Positions 18,175 through 26,581 of a DNA stretch of 64,000 bases are shown here, piece by piece. The position numbers were made by a program, and so were the translations under genes. Location: the NCBI GenBank assembly GCA_018823285.1, contig JAHJIQ010000019.1:1-64000 (forward strand), written 5' to 3'. Source of the DNA: Pseudomonadota bacterium (lineage in GTDB: Bacteria > Desulfobacterota > Desulfobulbia > Desulfobulbales > JAGXFP01). Numbering within the stretch: the first letter of the stretch is position 1; each line of letters opens with the position of its first letter. The notes beneath the pieces are model-generated. The model saw only the letters and a list, made by a program, of their open reading frames with translations. It had not been told where the DNA came from and did not search any database.

Positions 18175-18429
18175 TTACTTACTTTCTTCTGCTGCGTCAC
18201 GCGCCTCTTCGTCTTTGGCGCGTCCTTTCGCACAGTACATGGTTGTACTGCCGCTTGACCAGAAAACCATCTTACCTTCCTTGACCAGATCGTTGGCGGC
18301 ATTTTTTACCGCCCGCGGTTTGGCATCAGGATCACAGGCGTAAAAATCCTTGACGTAAAGCTGAGCCTTGGGGGCCGTCATCGCTTTATCAAGAATCGCC
18401 GCTTTAAGTTCGTCGTTATTGAGAGCCAT
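18175..18429 (-). CDS. dsrD: DsrD, sulfite-reduction accessory protein
   Basis: An 84-residue protein, close to the usual 78. The conserved winged-helix body is visible (LYVKDFYACDPDAKPRAVKNA, then KEGKMVFWSSGSTTMYCAKG). In sulfate reducers DsrD follows dsrB and has been shown to stimulate DsrAB activity, although it contains no cofactor. It starts 24 nt after dsrB, with AAGGAG before the ATG, and ends just before a strong terminator, so it closes the dsrABD operon. The charged C-terminal tail (KDEEARDAAEESK) is a little longer than usual. Confidence 0.96.
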   Translation of the reverse strand: MALNNDELKAAILDKAMTAPKAQLYVKDFYACDPDAKPRAVKNAANDLVKEGKMVFWSSGSTTMYCAKGRAKDEEARDAAEESK

Positions 18430-18453
18430 CGTAATACTCCTTATAGTAGAGTT

Positions 18454-19584
18454 TTATTTGATATGGCTGGTGAACTTGAACTGAGTGGTGGTTCTCCAGG
18501 TATCGTAAGCCAGCCGGTAATCATCAACTGACTTAATGGTAAACGGAATCCCGGTTACTTCAAAGAATTTCTCCCAGCCAATCCTCTCAGCCCACTCACC
18601 CAGACGCTCGTACTTACGGGCATTCTTGGCATAGACCTCAAGAATATTCTTGATCGCTGCCACGGTCTCGGGCCAGCGGGGCGGAGTATTGGGCAGGAAC
18701 GGAATAACAAGCTTGGAGAATTTAGGCATTGACCTGGAGTTGGAGACTTTGCCGCCGACCAGAATCGCAATACCGTCACCTTCCGGGTCTGCCAGAGGCA
18801 TAGCCGGACACATGGTGTAACAGTTACCGCAGAACATGCAGCGCTCATTTTTAACTGCTACCGATTTAACTTCCTCACCGGCGCTGTTGGTCTCTTTGGA
18901 AGGCTTAATAGCACCAAGAGGACATGCGGCTACGGCAAGCGGGATCTCACAGAGACCGGTAATGGCATCATGATCAATCATCGGCGGTTTACGATGCACA
19001 CCAAGGATCGCGATGTCGGAAGCATGAACCGCACCACACATATTGAGGCAGCACGCCAAAGCGATACGTACCTGGGCAGGCAGAGTCATGCTGGTGAAGT
19101 AATCAAACACCTCATCCATAACCGCCTTAACAACACCGGAAGCGTCAGTTGCAGGGGTATGACAATGCATCCAGCCCTGGGTGTGTACGATATTGGTAAC
19201 ACCAGCTCCGGTGCCGCCGACCGGGAACTTGTTGCCACGGCTGGCCAGATCCTTCAACAGCGGCTCAACCTTGGCTTTGGAGTCAACCATGAACTCAATA
19301 TTGTTCCTGGTTGTGAAACGGAAATAACCGTCACAGTGTGCATCCGCGATATCACAGATCTCACGGATATGCTCAACACTGATCAGACGGGCTGAAGCAA
19401 CCCTGACGGTCCAGCATTCGTCCCCGGACTCGGATTTGTGCATCAGAACGCCGGGCTGGGTGATCTCGTGATAGAGCCATTTGCCATAATTATTCTTAAC
19501 AACCGGCGGGAAAAACTGCTCAAAATGAGGGGGACCGATGTCAGTTATCCTGTCTTTCATCGGATTTTCCGGATCGTAACCCAT
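18454..19584 (-). CDS. dsrB: Dissimilatory sulfite reductase beta subunit
   Basis: Beta subunit of the reductase that takes six electrons to sulfite; 376 residues. The siroheme-[4Fe-4S] ligands are C141 (in [12 protein letters not shown]) and C178, C179 and C183 (CCLNMC). The spacing of 37 between the first and second matches characterised DsrB. A ferredoxin-like insertion with [12 protein letters not shown] carries a further [4Fe-4S] cluster. The catalytic siroheme of the heterotetramer sits in this subunit in known structures. GGAGGAAATATT precedes the ATG; dsrA lies 76 nt upstream and dsrD 24 nt downstream. Confidence 0.98.
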   Translation of the reverse strand: MGYDPENPMKDRITDIGPPHFEQFFPPVVKNNYGKWLYHEITQPGVLMHKSESGDECWTVRVASARLISVEHIREICDIADAHCDGYFRFTTRNNIEFMVDSKAKVEPLLKDLASRGNKFPVGGTGAGVTNIVHTQGWMHCHTPATDASGVVKAVMDEVFDYFTSMTLPAQVRIALACCLNMCGAVHASDIAILGVHRKPPMIDHDAITGLCEIPLAVAACPLGAIKPSKETNSAGEEVKSVAVKNERCMFCGNCYTMCPAMPLADPEGDGIAILVGGKVSNSRSMPKFSKLVIPFLPNTPPRWPETVAAIKNILEVYAKNARKYERLGEWAERIGWEKFFEVTGIPFTIKSVDDYRLAYDTWRTTTQFKFTSHIK

Positions 19585-19660
19585 AATATTTCCTCCTTTA
19601 TGTATAATCCTGTCTAAACTTGATTAATAGTTAGCAAACAATAAACCTTGAAGGTAAATA

Positions 19661-20941
19661 TCACTGAGCGTGACGTTTACGGAATTCCTTGACATCACGT
19701 TCCCATCCGCCTTCGACTTCATCCTCACCCCAGAATACGTATGGGTTTGATCGCGGCTCTTTCACATGCTGCGGGACAATATCAACTTCCATAACCTTCA
19801 GGAAGGTGGGCAGACCGACTCGCATGATGGTCTCACCAACACGCTCACGATTCTTGCCGACTTCCATCCACCAATCCCAGACTTTCTCGATAACTTCAAC
19901 AACTTCCTCGAACTCGTTCTCGGGATCAACCTTGATAAAAGGAACGGTCATGGTGGCAAACTGGGCGCCGTCAAGGATCGGGGCCTTGGCGCCTACGCAG
20001 ATGGTCGCACCCTGGTCTTTACCAGGACGAAGCGCACGAGGCATAACGTTGATACAGTGCATGCAGCGTGTACATTCGCCATTGTCAATTTTCAGCGTGT
20101 CACCTTCCATCCACATACATCCGGTCGGACAGAGGTCGATGACTTCCTTCTTGATATTGAACTTACCCCAGTCACGTCCGGAATGCGCACCACCGTTGGA
20201 AGCGAATTCGCCATTGATGTAGCCTTTTACAGCTGCCTGGTCGATCCGGATATCGTCTCTCCAGGTACCGATAACAGCAAAGTCGGAACGGGCAATAGCC
20301 GCAACACAGTCATTCGGGCATCCGGAGAATTTGAATTTGAACTTGTAGGGGAAAGCAGGGCGATGAATCTCATCCTGATAATGCATGGTCAGATGGTAAC
20401 AGAGAGCCTGGGTATCCATGCAGGCAAACTCGCAACGGGCCCTGCCAAGACAGCACGACGGGGTACGCAGGTTGGAACCGGAACCACCAAGATCCCAGTT
20501 CAGATCATGGGTCAGGTCCCAGAACAGAGGCTCAAGCTGGTCGGTCGTGGTACCAAGAAGAACCAGGTCACCGGTGGAACCGTGCATATTGGTCATACCG
20601 GAACCACGTTTTTCCCAAAGGTCGCACAATCTGCGCATCAGGTCTGATTTGTAGAACTTACTTGAAGGCTGGTTCAGACGTACGGTATGGAAATGGGCCA
20701 CACCGGGGAACTGCTTGGCAACGTCGGAATAACGACCAACGATACCACCACCATAACCGAAAACACCGACGATACCGCCGTGTTTCCAGTGCGTAACCCT
20801 GTCTTTGAAAGACAGTTCCATCTGACCGAGAATATCCCAGCACTGCGGGGTTTTCTCAGCCTGTCTCTTCAGGTCACTGACAAAACTCGGCCAAGGACCT
20901 TTCTCGAGCTCATCCAACATGGGAGTGTCATGCTTCGGCAT
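19661..20941 (-). CDS. dsrA: Dissimilatory sulfite reductase alpha subunit
   Basis: Alpha subunit of DsrAB; 426 residues. Siroheme-cluster cysteines are visible as C164-x5-C170 and C208-x3-C212 (GCPNDC), 38 residues apart as in characterised enzymes. The ferredoxin domain follows, with CPTGCMW and CTRCMHCINVMPRALRPG. A very strong site (AAGGAGGAAATGAA) precedes the ATG. It heads the dsrABD operon; the promoter must lie in 20942-21331. This enzyme is the best marker that the host respires sulfur oxyanions, and reductive use is supported by dsrD and sat nearby. Confidence 0.99.
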   Translation of the reverse strand: MPKHDTPMLDELEKGPWPSFVSDLKRQAEKTPQCWDILGQMELSFKDRVTHWKHGGIVGVFGYGGGIVGRYSDVAKQFPGVAHFHTVRLNQPSSKFYKSDLMRRLCDLWEKRGSGMTNMHGSTGDLVLLGTTTDQLEPLFWDLTHDLNWDLGGSGSNLRTPSCCLGRARCEFACMDTQALCYHLTMHYQDEIHRPAFPYKFKFKFSGCPNDCVAAIARSDFAVIGTWRDDIRIDQAAVKGYINGEFASNGGAHSGRDWGKFNIKKEVIDLCPTGCMWMEGDTLKIDNGECTRCMHCINVMPRALRPGKDQGATICVGAKAPILDGAQFATMTVPFIKVDPENEFEEVVEVIEKVWDWWMEVGKNRERVGETIMRVGLPTFLKVMEVDIVPQHVKEPRSNPYVFWGEDEVEGGWERDVKEFRKRHAQ

Positions 20942-21331
20942 TTCATTTCCTCCTTAATATAATTTTGCCAAATAAAATCCTGCTCCACACCGAATCAGGG
21001 AGTTAACTGCACAGATGTACAAGCGTATTGCCCTCTCCCAGCATGGAAAAACAATTGTGAATGACAATTCAGAAAATACGAATCTATTCTCCAAGCACCC
21101 CTTTGTCAACAAAAAAACATCAATATGTATAAAGGAGAAAACTCTCCTCCAATCAGCCCATATTTATTTCTGGATTACCCAATTTTACCTTGCCGTAATA
21201 TGTTCCTGATTCCGCATGTTTAAAGGATTCAGCCATTCTGCCTTTGACATCGGAGATGGATTGCGATATTCTCCCTTCCGATCCGCAGAATTTAATTAAA
21301 CACTTAATTTTTGAATGAAGGTCCAATCATT
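20942..21331. other. Divergent promoter region between dsrA and the flavoprotein gene
   Basis: An AT-rich stretch of 390 bases that must hold the dsrABD promoter and the promoter of the rightward flavoprotein. No clear -10/-35 pair, operator or repeat could be assigned by eye. Confidence 0.5.
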
Positions 21332-23056
21332 ATGAACAGCAGAGTTCTTATTATTGGTGGAGTTGCTGCAGGGCCCAAAACCGCCTGCCGTCTGAAAAGA
21401 GTGCTGCCTGAAGCTGATATTACAATCATCGATCAGGACAACCTCATCTCATATGGAGGTTGCGGCATACCTTATTATGTTTCCGGCGATGTTTCGGATG
21501 AAAAAGAACTTCGCAACACCAGTTTTCACATGACCAGGGATGAGGCGTTTTTTCTGAATGCCAAAGGGGTCAATGTCCTGACCCGAACGAAAGCGCTCTC
21601 CATCGACAGAATAAACCGTAAAGTAAACGTCTTGCGACTCGACTCCGGCACCGAGGAAAATCTCTCCTTTGACAAACTCGTCCTTTGTACCGGAGCCAGT
21701 CCCGTCATCCTTCCTATCCCAGGAGCTGAACTGGACGGGGTGTTCACAATCAGCGACCTCCACAAAGCCATCGCTATCAAGGATCGTCTTGCCAAAGGGC
21801 AGATCGGTAAGGCCGTTATTATCGGCGGCGGAGCAATCGGGGTGGAAATGGCTGAGTCTTTTGCCGATCTCTGGGGAGTGGAGACAACCCTCATTGAATT
21901 CATGCCGATTCTCCTCCCCAACATTCTTGACCCCGTATTTTCTGCGATGCTGGCAACCCATTTGCGGCAACATGGAGTGAATGTCTTCACCGGAGAAGGA
22001 GTTCGTGCCATCGAAGCCGATAACAACGGCAGAGCCTGCAGGGTAATCACCGATGCCAGAACCGTTGACGCCGACATCGTTATTATGGCCGCCGGAGTGA
22101 GGCCGCGAAGCGATCTGGCCCGGGAAGCAGGCCTCCTGGTTTCTCCCCGGGGCGGGATCATCGTCAACAACCGTCTCCAGACTTCCGATCCGGATATTTA
22201 TGCGGCAGGCGACTGCATTGAAACAACCCACCTTCTTTCCGGGAAAAAATGCCACGCCCCGATGGGTTCCCTTGCCAATCGACAGGGACGGATTGTGGCG
22301 GACAATCTGGCCGGGATCCCCTCTCAATTCAATGGCTGGGGAAGCAGTTTTATCCTGAAGGCCTTCGATATCTGCGTTGGGGCAACCGGTCTCAATCTCG
22401 CTGCAGCCAGAGCTGAAGGGTTCGCCGCAGATGCGGTGATAACCGCCCAGTCCGATCGGGCCCATTTCTTTCCCGAACAATCGGTCATTCCCCTGCAGAT
22501 GATTTTTGACAGGCAGAGCCGCAGAATTCTCGGTCTTCAGGGGTTCGGTCCGATGGGAGATGCCGTCCTGGCCCGGATTGATGCTGCGGCCGCACTCATC
22601 GCAAGGGGTGGAACAATCGATGATTGCAGCCAGCTGGATCTTGCCTACGCTCCACCATTCGCCACTGCCCTTGATGCCTTGAATGCCACCGCAAACGTCG
22701 CCGACAACAAGGCCTGCAACAGACTCAGAACAGTCTCGATTGAAGACTACATGGCCTGGATGACCGACCCGGGAACACACCCGGACTGGCTTGCTCTCGA
22801 CATCCGCCACCCAAACGAGTCCTCTGTTTTTGTTAATAATTTCAGCAACATATGGAGAGCTCTACCATATATTGAGATCAGAAGCAGGTTCAACGACCTC
22901 CCCAAAGAAAAGACGCTGATCATCATCTGTGACGCCGGAACCCGTTCATACGAAGTCCAGTGTTTCCTCGACCACCACGGATTTGACAGTCTGGTTCTTG
23001 GTGGAGGTTTTAACTGTATAAGAAGGATAGGTGCCGAATGGTGGCCCGCCGGCTGA
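21332..23056 (+). CDS. CoA-disulfide-reductase-like flavoprotein with C-terminal rhodanese domain
   Basis: A 574-residue FAD/NAD(P)H oxidoreductase of the CoA disulfide/polysulfide reductase group. The FAD site is VLIIGGVAAGPKTACRL at the N-terminus, and the active-site Cys is in GGCGIPYYVSGD near residue 44. The NAD(P) motif VIIGGGAIGVEMAESFADLWG lies near 163, and the second FAD motif DIYAAGDCIETTH near 290. The last 90 residues form a rhodanese domain with CDAGTRS in the catalytic loop. Such fusions reduce polysulfide or persulfide, which fits the dsr neighbourhood. The ATG at 21332 (GAAGG upstream) is preferred over a TTG at 21311. Confidence 0.9.
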   Translation: MNSRVLIIGGVAAGPKTACRLKRVLPEADITIIDQDNLISYGGCGIPYYVSGDVSDEKELRNTSFHMTRDEAFFLNAKGVNVLTRTKALSIDRINRKVNVLRLDSGTEENLSFDKLVLCTGASPVILPIPGAELDGVFTISDLHKAIAIKDRLAKGQIGKAVIIGGGAIGVEMAESFADLWGVETTLIEFMPILLPNILDPVFSAMLATHLRQHGVNVFTGEGVRAIEADNNGRACRVITDARTVDADIVIMAAGVRPRSDLAREAGLLVSPRGGIIVNNRLQTSDPDIYAAGDCIETTHLLSGKKCHAPMGSLANRQGRIVADNLAGIPSQFNGWGSSFILKAFDICVGATGLNLAAARAEGFAADAVITAQSDRAHFFPEQSVIPLQMIFDRQSRRILGLQGFGPMGDAVLARIDAAAALIARGGTIDDCSQLDLAYAPPFATALDALNATANVADNKACNRLRTVSIEDYMAWMTDPGTHPDWLALDIRHPNESSVFVNNFSNIWRALPYIEIRSRFNDLPKEKTLIIICDAGTRSYEVQCFLDHHGFDSLVLGGGFNCIRRIGAEWWPAG

Positions 23057-23610
23057 TCATCCCCCTGCTGCTTCTGACCTTCTGCTTCTGCCCGCTGACT
23101 CCCCGGAAGGCTGCTTCCGAGACAAGCGCTGAAAACCGCAAGACCGGCATGCCTGAAGTCAGGGTTCTGGCCGACAAAGACTATTTCCCGGTCCTGATCG
23201 ACCTGATCAGAAAGGGGACGACCTCGATCGACATTTCAATGTTCATCTTCAAGGCTTCCGGGAAAAACAACAATCTACCGACAGTATTGGTCGAAGAACT
23301 GGGAAAAGCCCGCAAGAAAGGGTTGAAAATACGGGTTTTCCTCGAAAAATCGGGGCATGACGAGGAGATCAACAGCACCAACCTGCAGACCGCCACCCTT
23401 CTGCGGGCAAATGGCATCGAAGTGATTTTCGAATCCCCCCGCATAACCAATCACAGCAAACTCGTGGTTGTCGACCTCCGCTTCTGCCTGGTAGGAAGTC
23501 ACAATTTGACCCAGGCCGCGCTGAAATATAATCACGAACTATCACTTTTGATTGACAACCAACAGCTTGCCAGGCAACTGACCAAATATATGGAAGGATT
23601 TGAGAGGTGA
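23038..23610 (+). CDS. Secreted single-HKD phospholipase D-like protein
   Basis: A 190-residue protein with a hydrophobic signal peptide (RRLIIPLLLLTFCFCPL) and one PLD catalytic motif, HSKLVVVD followed by GSHNLTQAAL, near residues 140-165. Single-HKD members (Nuc/PLDc_2 type) work as homodimers and act as nucleases or phospholipases. The gene overlaps the flavoprotein by 19 bp with AAGGA before its ATG, so it is translated from the same message. Why a secreted PLD-like enzyme is coupled to a persulfide reductase is unclear. Confidence 0.85.
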   Translation: MVARRLIIPLLLLTFCFCPLTPRKAASETSAENRKTGMPEVRVLADKDYFPVLIDLIRKGTTSIDISMFIFKASGKNNNLPTVLVEELGKARKKGLKIRVFLEKSGHDEEINSTNLQTATLLRANGIEVIFESPRITNHSKLVVVDLRFCLVGSHNLTQAALKYNHELSLLIDNQQLARQLTKYMEGFER

Positions 23611-23624
23611 GAGGCGAGATGACT

Positions 23625-23735
23625 CTTCGACAATTCGACAAGCTCACGTTCACCCTTCGCCGGGCTCAGGGTGAACGGAATTACGGTTATACCGATCATC
23701 CTGTGCACCGATCATCCTGAGCCTGTCGAAGGATA
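23625..23735. repeat. Cluster of TTCGACAAGCTCA-type palindromic repeats
   Basis: The gap between the converging PLD-like gene and the topoisomerase-like gene holds several TTCGACAAGCTCA / GAGCCTGTCGAAGG units in both orientations around TGAACGGAATTAC. This is the same core as in family B but without the family B ends. The stems could act as transcription stops for both genes. Confidence 0.75.
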
Positions 23736-23737
23736 GT

Positions 23738-26377
23738 TCAACTTTTTCTCCTGATGATCCTCACCTTACGTTTTGCTCCGCCGCCAGCCGGGGCAACACC
23801 TTTGCTTACCCGCCGGACCCGAACTTTTCTCTTGTTCCCGGGAAGACCACTTCCCCCTCCCGAGACACCTTCTCCTGCAGCCGAGGTCGAATACCCGCAA
23901 CCCGCCCTGGGGCACCTGAGAATGATGCCACCTCCAGCAACCTTCTTTTCGACTAGAAACGGTGAGCCGCAGGAGGCACATGATTGCCGGTGCGGTCTGG
24001 ACCAGGCCATGAATTCACAGTCCGCCTCGGGGCAGACATAAAATGGTTTTCCGGTGGGGGTGATCTTGCTGACAATCTTTCCGGTGGCGCATAGCGGGCA
24101 ATCAAGATCGGCCCCGACACTTTTTTCAAAACTTTCAGAATGGCGGCAGGAAGGAAAGCCGGAGCAGCTCCAGAACCGGCCGAATCGGTCTTCCTTCAAT
24201 ATCATTGAGCTGGAACACACCGGACACACCCTTGACTCCTGTTCGGTGGCGTCCTCAACGGACCTTCCTCGTGGCTGCTCCGCCAGGGACGGTTGCTTGC
24301 TTCCCTGTTCTTCATCCGCGAACAACTCTTTTACTTCATCGGGCCATTCGGTTTCAGAATCATCCGGAGTAAAATCCCGGTCTTCGTCCAATAATTGCTC
24401 CGCAGCAATCCCCAAGTCAGGTGCGTCAACACTGTCAATCTCATCCTGTTCAGACCGGGATGCTGCAACCGGCCTTTCGGTCCACTCACTGTGATCGGCG
24501 ACACTCTCTCCGCCCGGAAGATTTTCATCCTCAAACCTTTCTTCCGGGACTTCATTCTCAAAATCCACCGGAAGCGCTTCTCCGGAAATCTCCGGAACAG
24601 CCATTTCATTGGTGGTTTCCGCCGCCACCTGACCGGGAGTCGATTTTATGACCTTTGACGAACTCCCCCGGGATTTGAGCTGATCCACAACCCTTACTTT
24701 AACGATCACCTTTCCCTGCATGAAAAGGGTCTGATCAAACTGCTGCAGCGCAAAATCAAGGGGCTTTCTGCCGCTCAGAACTTCACCAATGGTCTGCTCT
24801 ATGTACGCGGAAAGATTGAGACCGATCATTGACGGAAAGGCCCTGGCAATGACCGAGTTCAGGGTGACTAGATTTTCCCGGCAATGGATTGCACCATCTC
24901 CATCGAAGTCAATATAGTCACCGGTAATAAGTCCTTCCAGAATAGCGGCAGAACTTTCTGCAGTAATTGAAAAATCGGCCAGCTCCGCGTAAAGACTTTC
25001 AAGGGTGTAATATTCCGGCGGAAATCCGGGGGACTTTTCAGGGACAATTCTGCTCACTGCAACAGACTGTTCTTCCTCAAGAGCCAGGAGCGGATGATCG
25101 GCCACAACCGACCGCTCACTGATCCCCCGGTAACAGGACATAAATCCTTCATTCACAGCAACCCTGCACTCGGCACCGATATAACACTCACCTTCTGCCC
25201 TGAACGTCACGGAGATTTTTTTCACCTTCGCCGGAATCATCTGGCTGGCAAGCCCCCTCCTTCTGAGAATCCCGTAAATCAGCAAGGTGTCATTTTCAAT
25301 AATCCCCTCCAACTCTTTTTCCGTTACCTCCGGTCTCAAAGGGTACAGGCAATTCTCATCCTGGGCCGCTTTCCGACCCTCCTCCAGCAGTTCACGACCG
25401 AATTCTTCGCTGATCCGGCCTCTGATTCTTGCGACAAATCTCTCCCGGGTGCTTTCCGGCAATGGACCGGCAACTGACACCAGGCCGATCCATCTGCCGG
25501 ATATCTCAACCCCATGCTGCAGTACTCTCAGAGATTCAATCACCCGGGTCGGCTGAATATGGTGAACAACATACGCCTCTTCAATTAATGCCGTCAAACT
25601 GCATGGTCCCGGAGGACTGATCTCCATCTCTTCTTCAATAATTTCATCGGCAACTATCGGACCGTCTTTAAAGCTCTCGACCGCCTTTTTTACTTTCTCG
25701 GGCTCAAGAAAATAGCCGTCACCACTCTCCCCGGGCGCCTGGCACAGACGCCCCCTGAATTCGTTGCCGGATCCGGTTAAATCCAGATGAACTTCCCATT
25801 TCAGGGCCGGAGCGAAGGTCTTGATCTCCATCTCCCGGTCGGCAAGAAAAAAGACGGTGGTCAGACTCGCCAGATTGAGCGACAGTCCGCCCGGTCCGAA
25901 ACCCGTGCCAATAAGCCTCTGCAGATGTTTCCGGAAGCACCCGTCAAAAAGGCCCCGGACAAAATACCCCGAAGCCATTTTCTCCTGAAAGGGCTCGGAA
26001 GAATGGATTGATTCTGCAACTTCTTCCGGAGTCAACCCGACAACCCGAATATGCCTGGGCACGCACCCTCCACTCGATCCGGCAACAATGTACCCATTCA
26101 ACATCCAGGCCAGATATTCCCCTTCCAGGGAGTTGTCGAAAGCGATCCAGATCTCGCGGTCAAAAGCTGATTCAAGGGCGGAAAGAAAATCCTTCCCGGC
26201 GGGGAGTGGATTAAAATCAAAGGCCGGGGGTTCCTTTTTCAGTTTGTCTTTCTTTTCCCTGCATGAAGCAGAGAGCGGGACGGCGGATAATTGCAGGAGG
26301 TCGACCTCCCCCCCCATGCACGCCTGCAAAGCCCTGCCCTTTTCCGCTGAATCAACCACGACGAACGGTCTGCCCAT
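23738..26377 (-). CDS. Degenerate topoisomerase IA-like protein, catalytic residues lost
   Basis: An 879-residue protein that follows the domain order of bacterial DNA topoisomerase I: Toprim (about 1-140), the gated TopoIA core (about 250-620), an acidic linker, three C4 zinc fingers (CPVCSSSM, CPLCATGK, CASCGSPF) and a basic tail. Key residues are changed. The Toprim Glu is D9 (VVVDSAEK), and the DxDxE motif reads D81-N-S83-L-E85. The segment equal to GLITYMRTDS reads GLVSVAGPLP, so the nucleophilic Tyr and its Arg are gone, and AHEAIRPT has become ENCLYPLRP. It probably binds DNA without cutting it. The ATG at 26377 (GGGAG 6 nt upstream) is preferred over 26443. Confidence 0.82.
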   Translation of the reverse strand: MGRPFVVVDSAEKGRALQACMGGEVDLLQLSAVPLSASCREKKDKLKKEPPAFDFNPLPAGKDFLSALESAFDREIWIAFDNSLEGEYLAWMLNGYIVAGSSGGCVPRHIRVVGLTPEEVAESIHSSEPFQEKMASGYFVRGLFDGCFRKHLQRLIGTGFGPGGLSLNLASLTTVFFLADREMEIKTFAPALKWEVHLDLTGSGNEFRGRLCQAPGESGDGYFLEPEKVKKAVESFKDGPIVADEIIEEEMEISPPGPCSLTALIEEAYVVHHIQPTRVIESLRVLQHGVEISGRWIGLVSVAGPLPESTRERFVARIRGRISEEFGRELLEEGRKAAQDENCLYPLRPEVTEKELEGIIENDTLLIYGILRRRGLASQMIPAKVKKISVTFRAEGECYIGAECRVAVNEGFMSCYRGISERSVVADHPLLALEEEQSVAVSRIVPEKSPGFPPEYYTLESLYAELADFSITAESSAAILEGLITGDYIDFDGDGAIHCRENLVTLNSVIARAFPSMIGLNLSAYIEQTIGEVLSGRKPLDFALQQFDQTLFMQGKVIVKVRVVDQLKSRGSSSKVIKSTPGQVAAETTNEMAVPEISGEALPVDFENEVPEERFEDENLPGGESVADHSEWTERPVAASRSEQDEIDSVDAPDLGIAAEQLLDEDRDFTPDDSETEWPDEVKELFADEEQGSKQPSLAEQPRGRSVEDATEQESRVCPVCSSSMILKEDRFGRFWSCSGFPSCRHSESFEKSVGADLDCPLCATGKIVSKITPTGKPFYVCPEADCEFMAWSRPHRQSCASCGSPFLVEKKVAGGGIILRCPRAGCGYSTSAAGEGVSGGGSGLPGNKRKVRVRRVSKGVAPAGGGAKRKVRIIRRKS

Positions 26378-26581
26378 GAAATTCTCCCAGAACTCATTCC
26401 ACAACACACATTCCCAAAATCCTCTGTCGATAGACCTTGACAATTATCATACCTGAGTCTTTTCCCATGAAACCAGTAAAAACTTGGCCGGTCACCATCC
26501 GGCAACCCTCAAGTTTATAGCGGTTCGTCACGAAAGGTATTTTTAGGAGAACTGACCTTATCGAATGCTGTACAATAATCC

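Noticed and set aside
21449..22810. Open frame of 453 codons opposite the flavoprotein gene
   Set aside because: Shadow frame; the opposite strand encodes a complete flavoprotein with all expected motifs.
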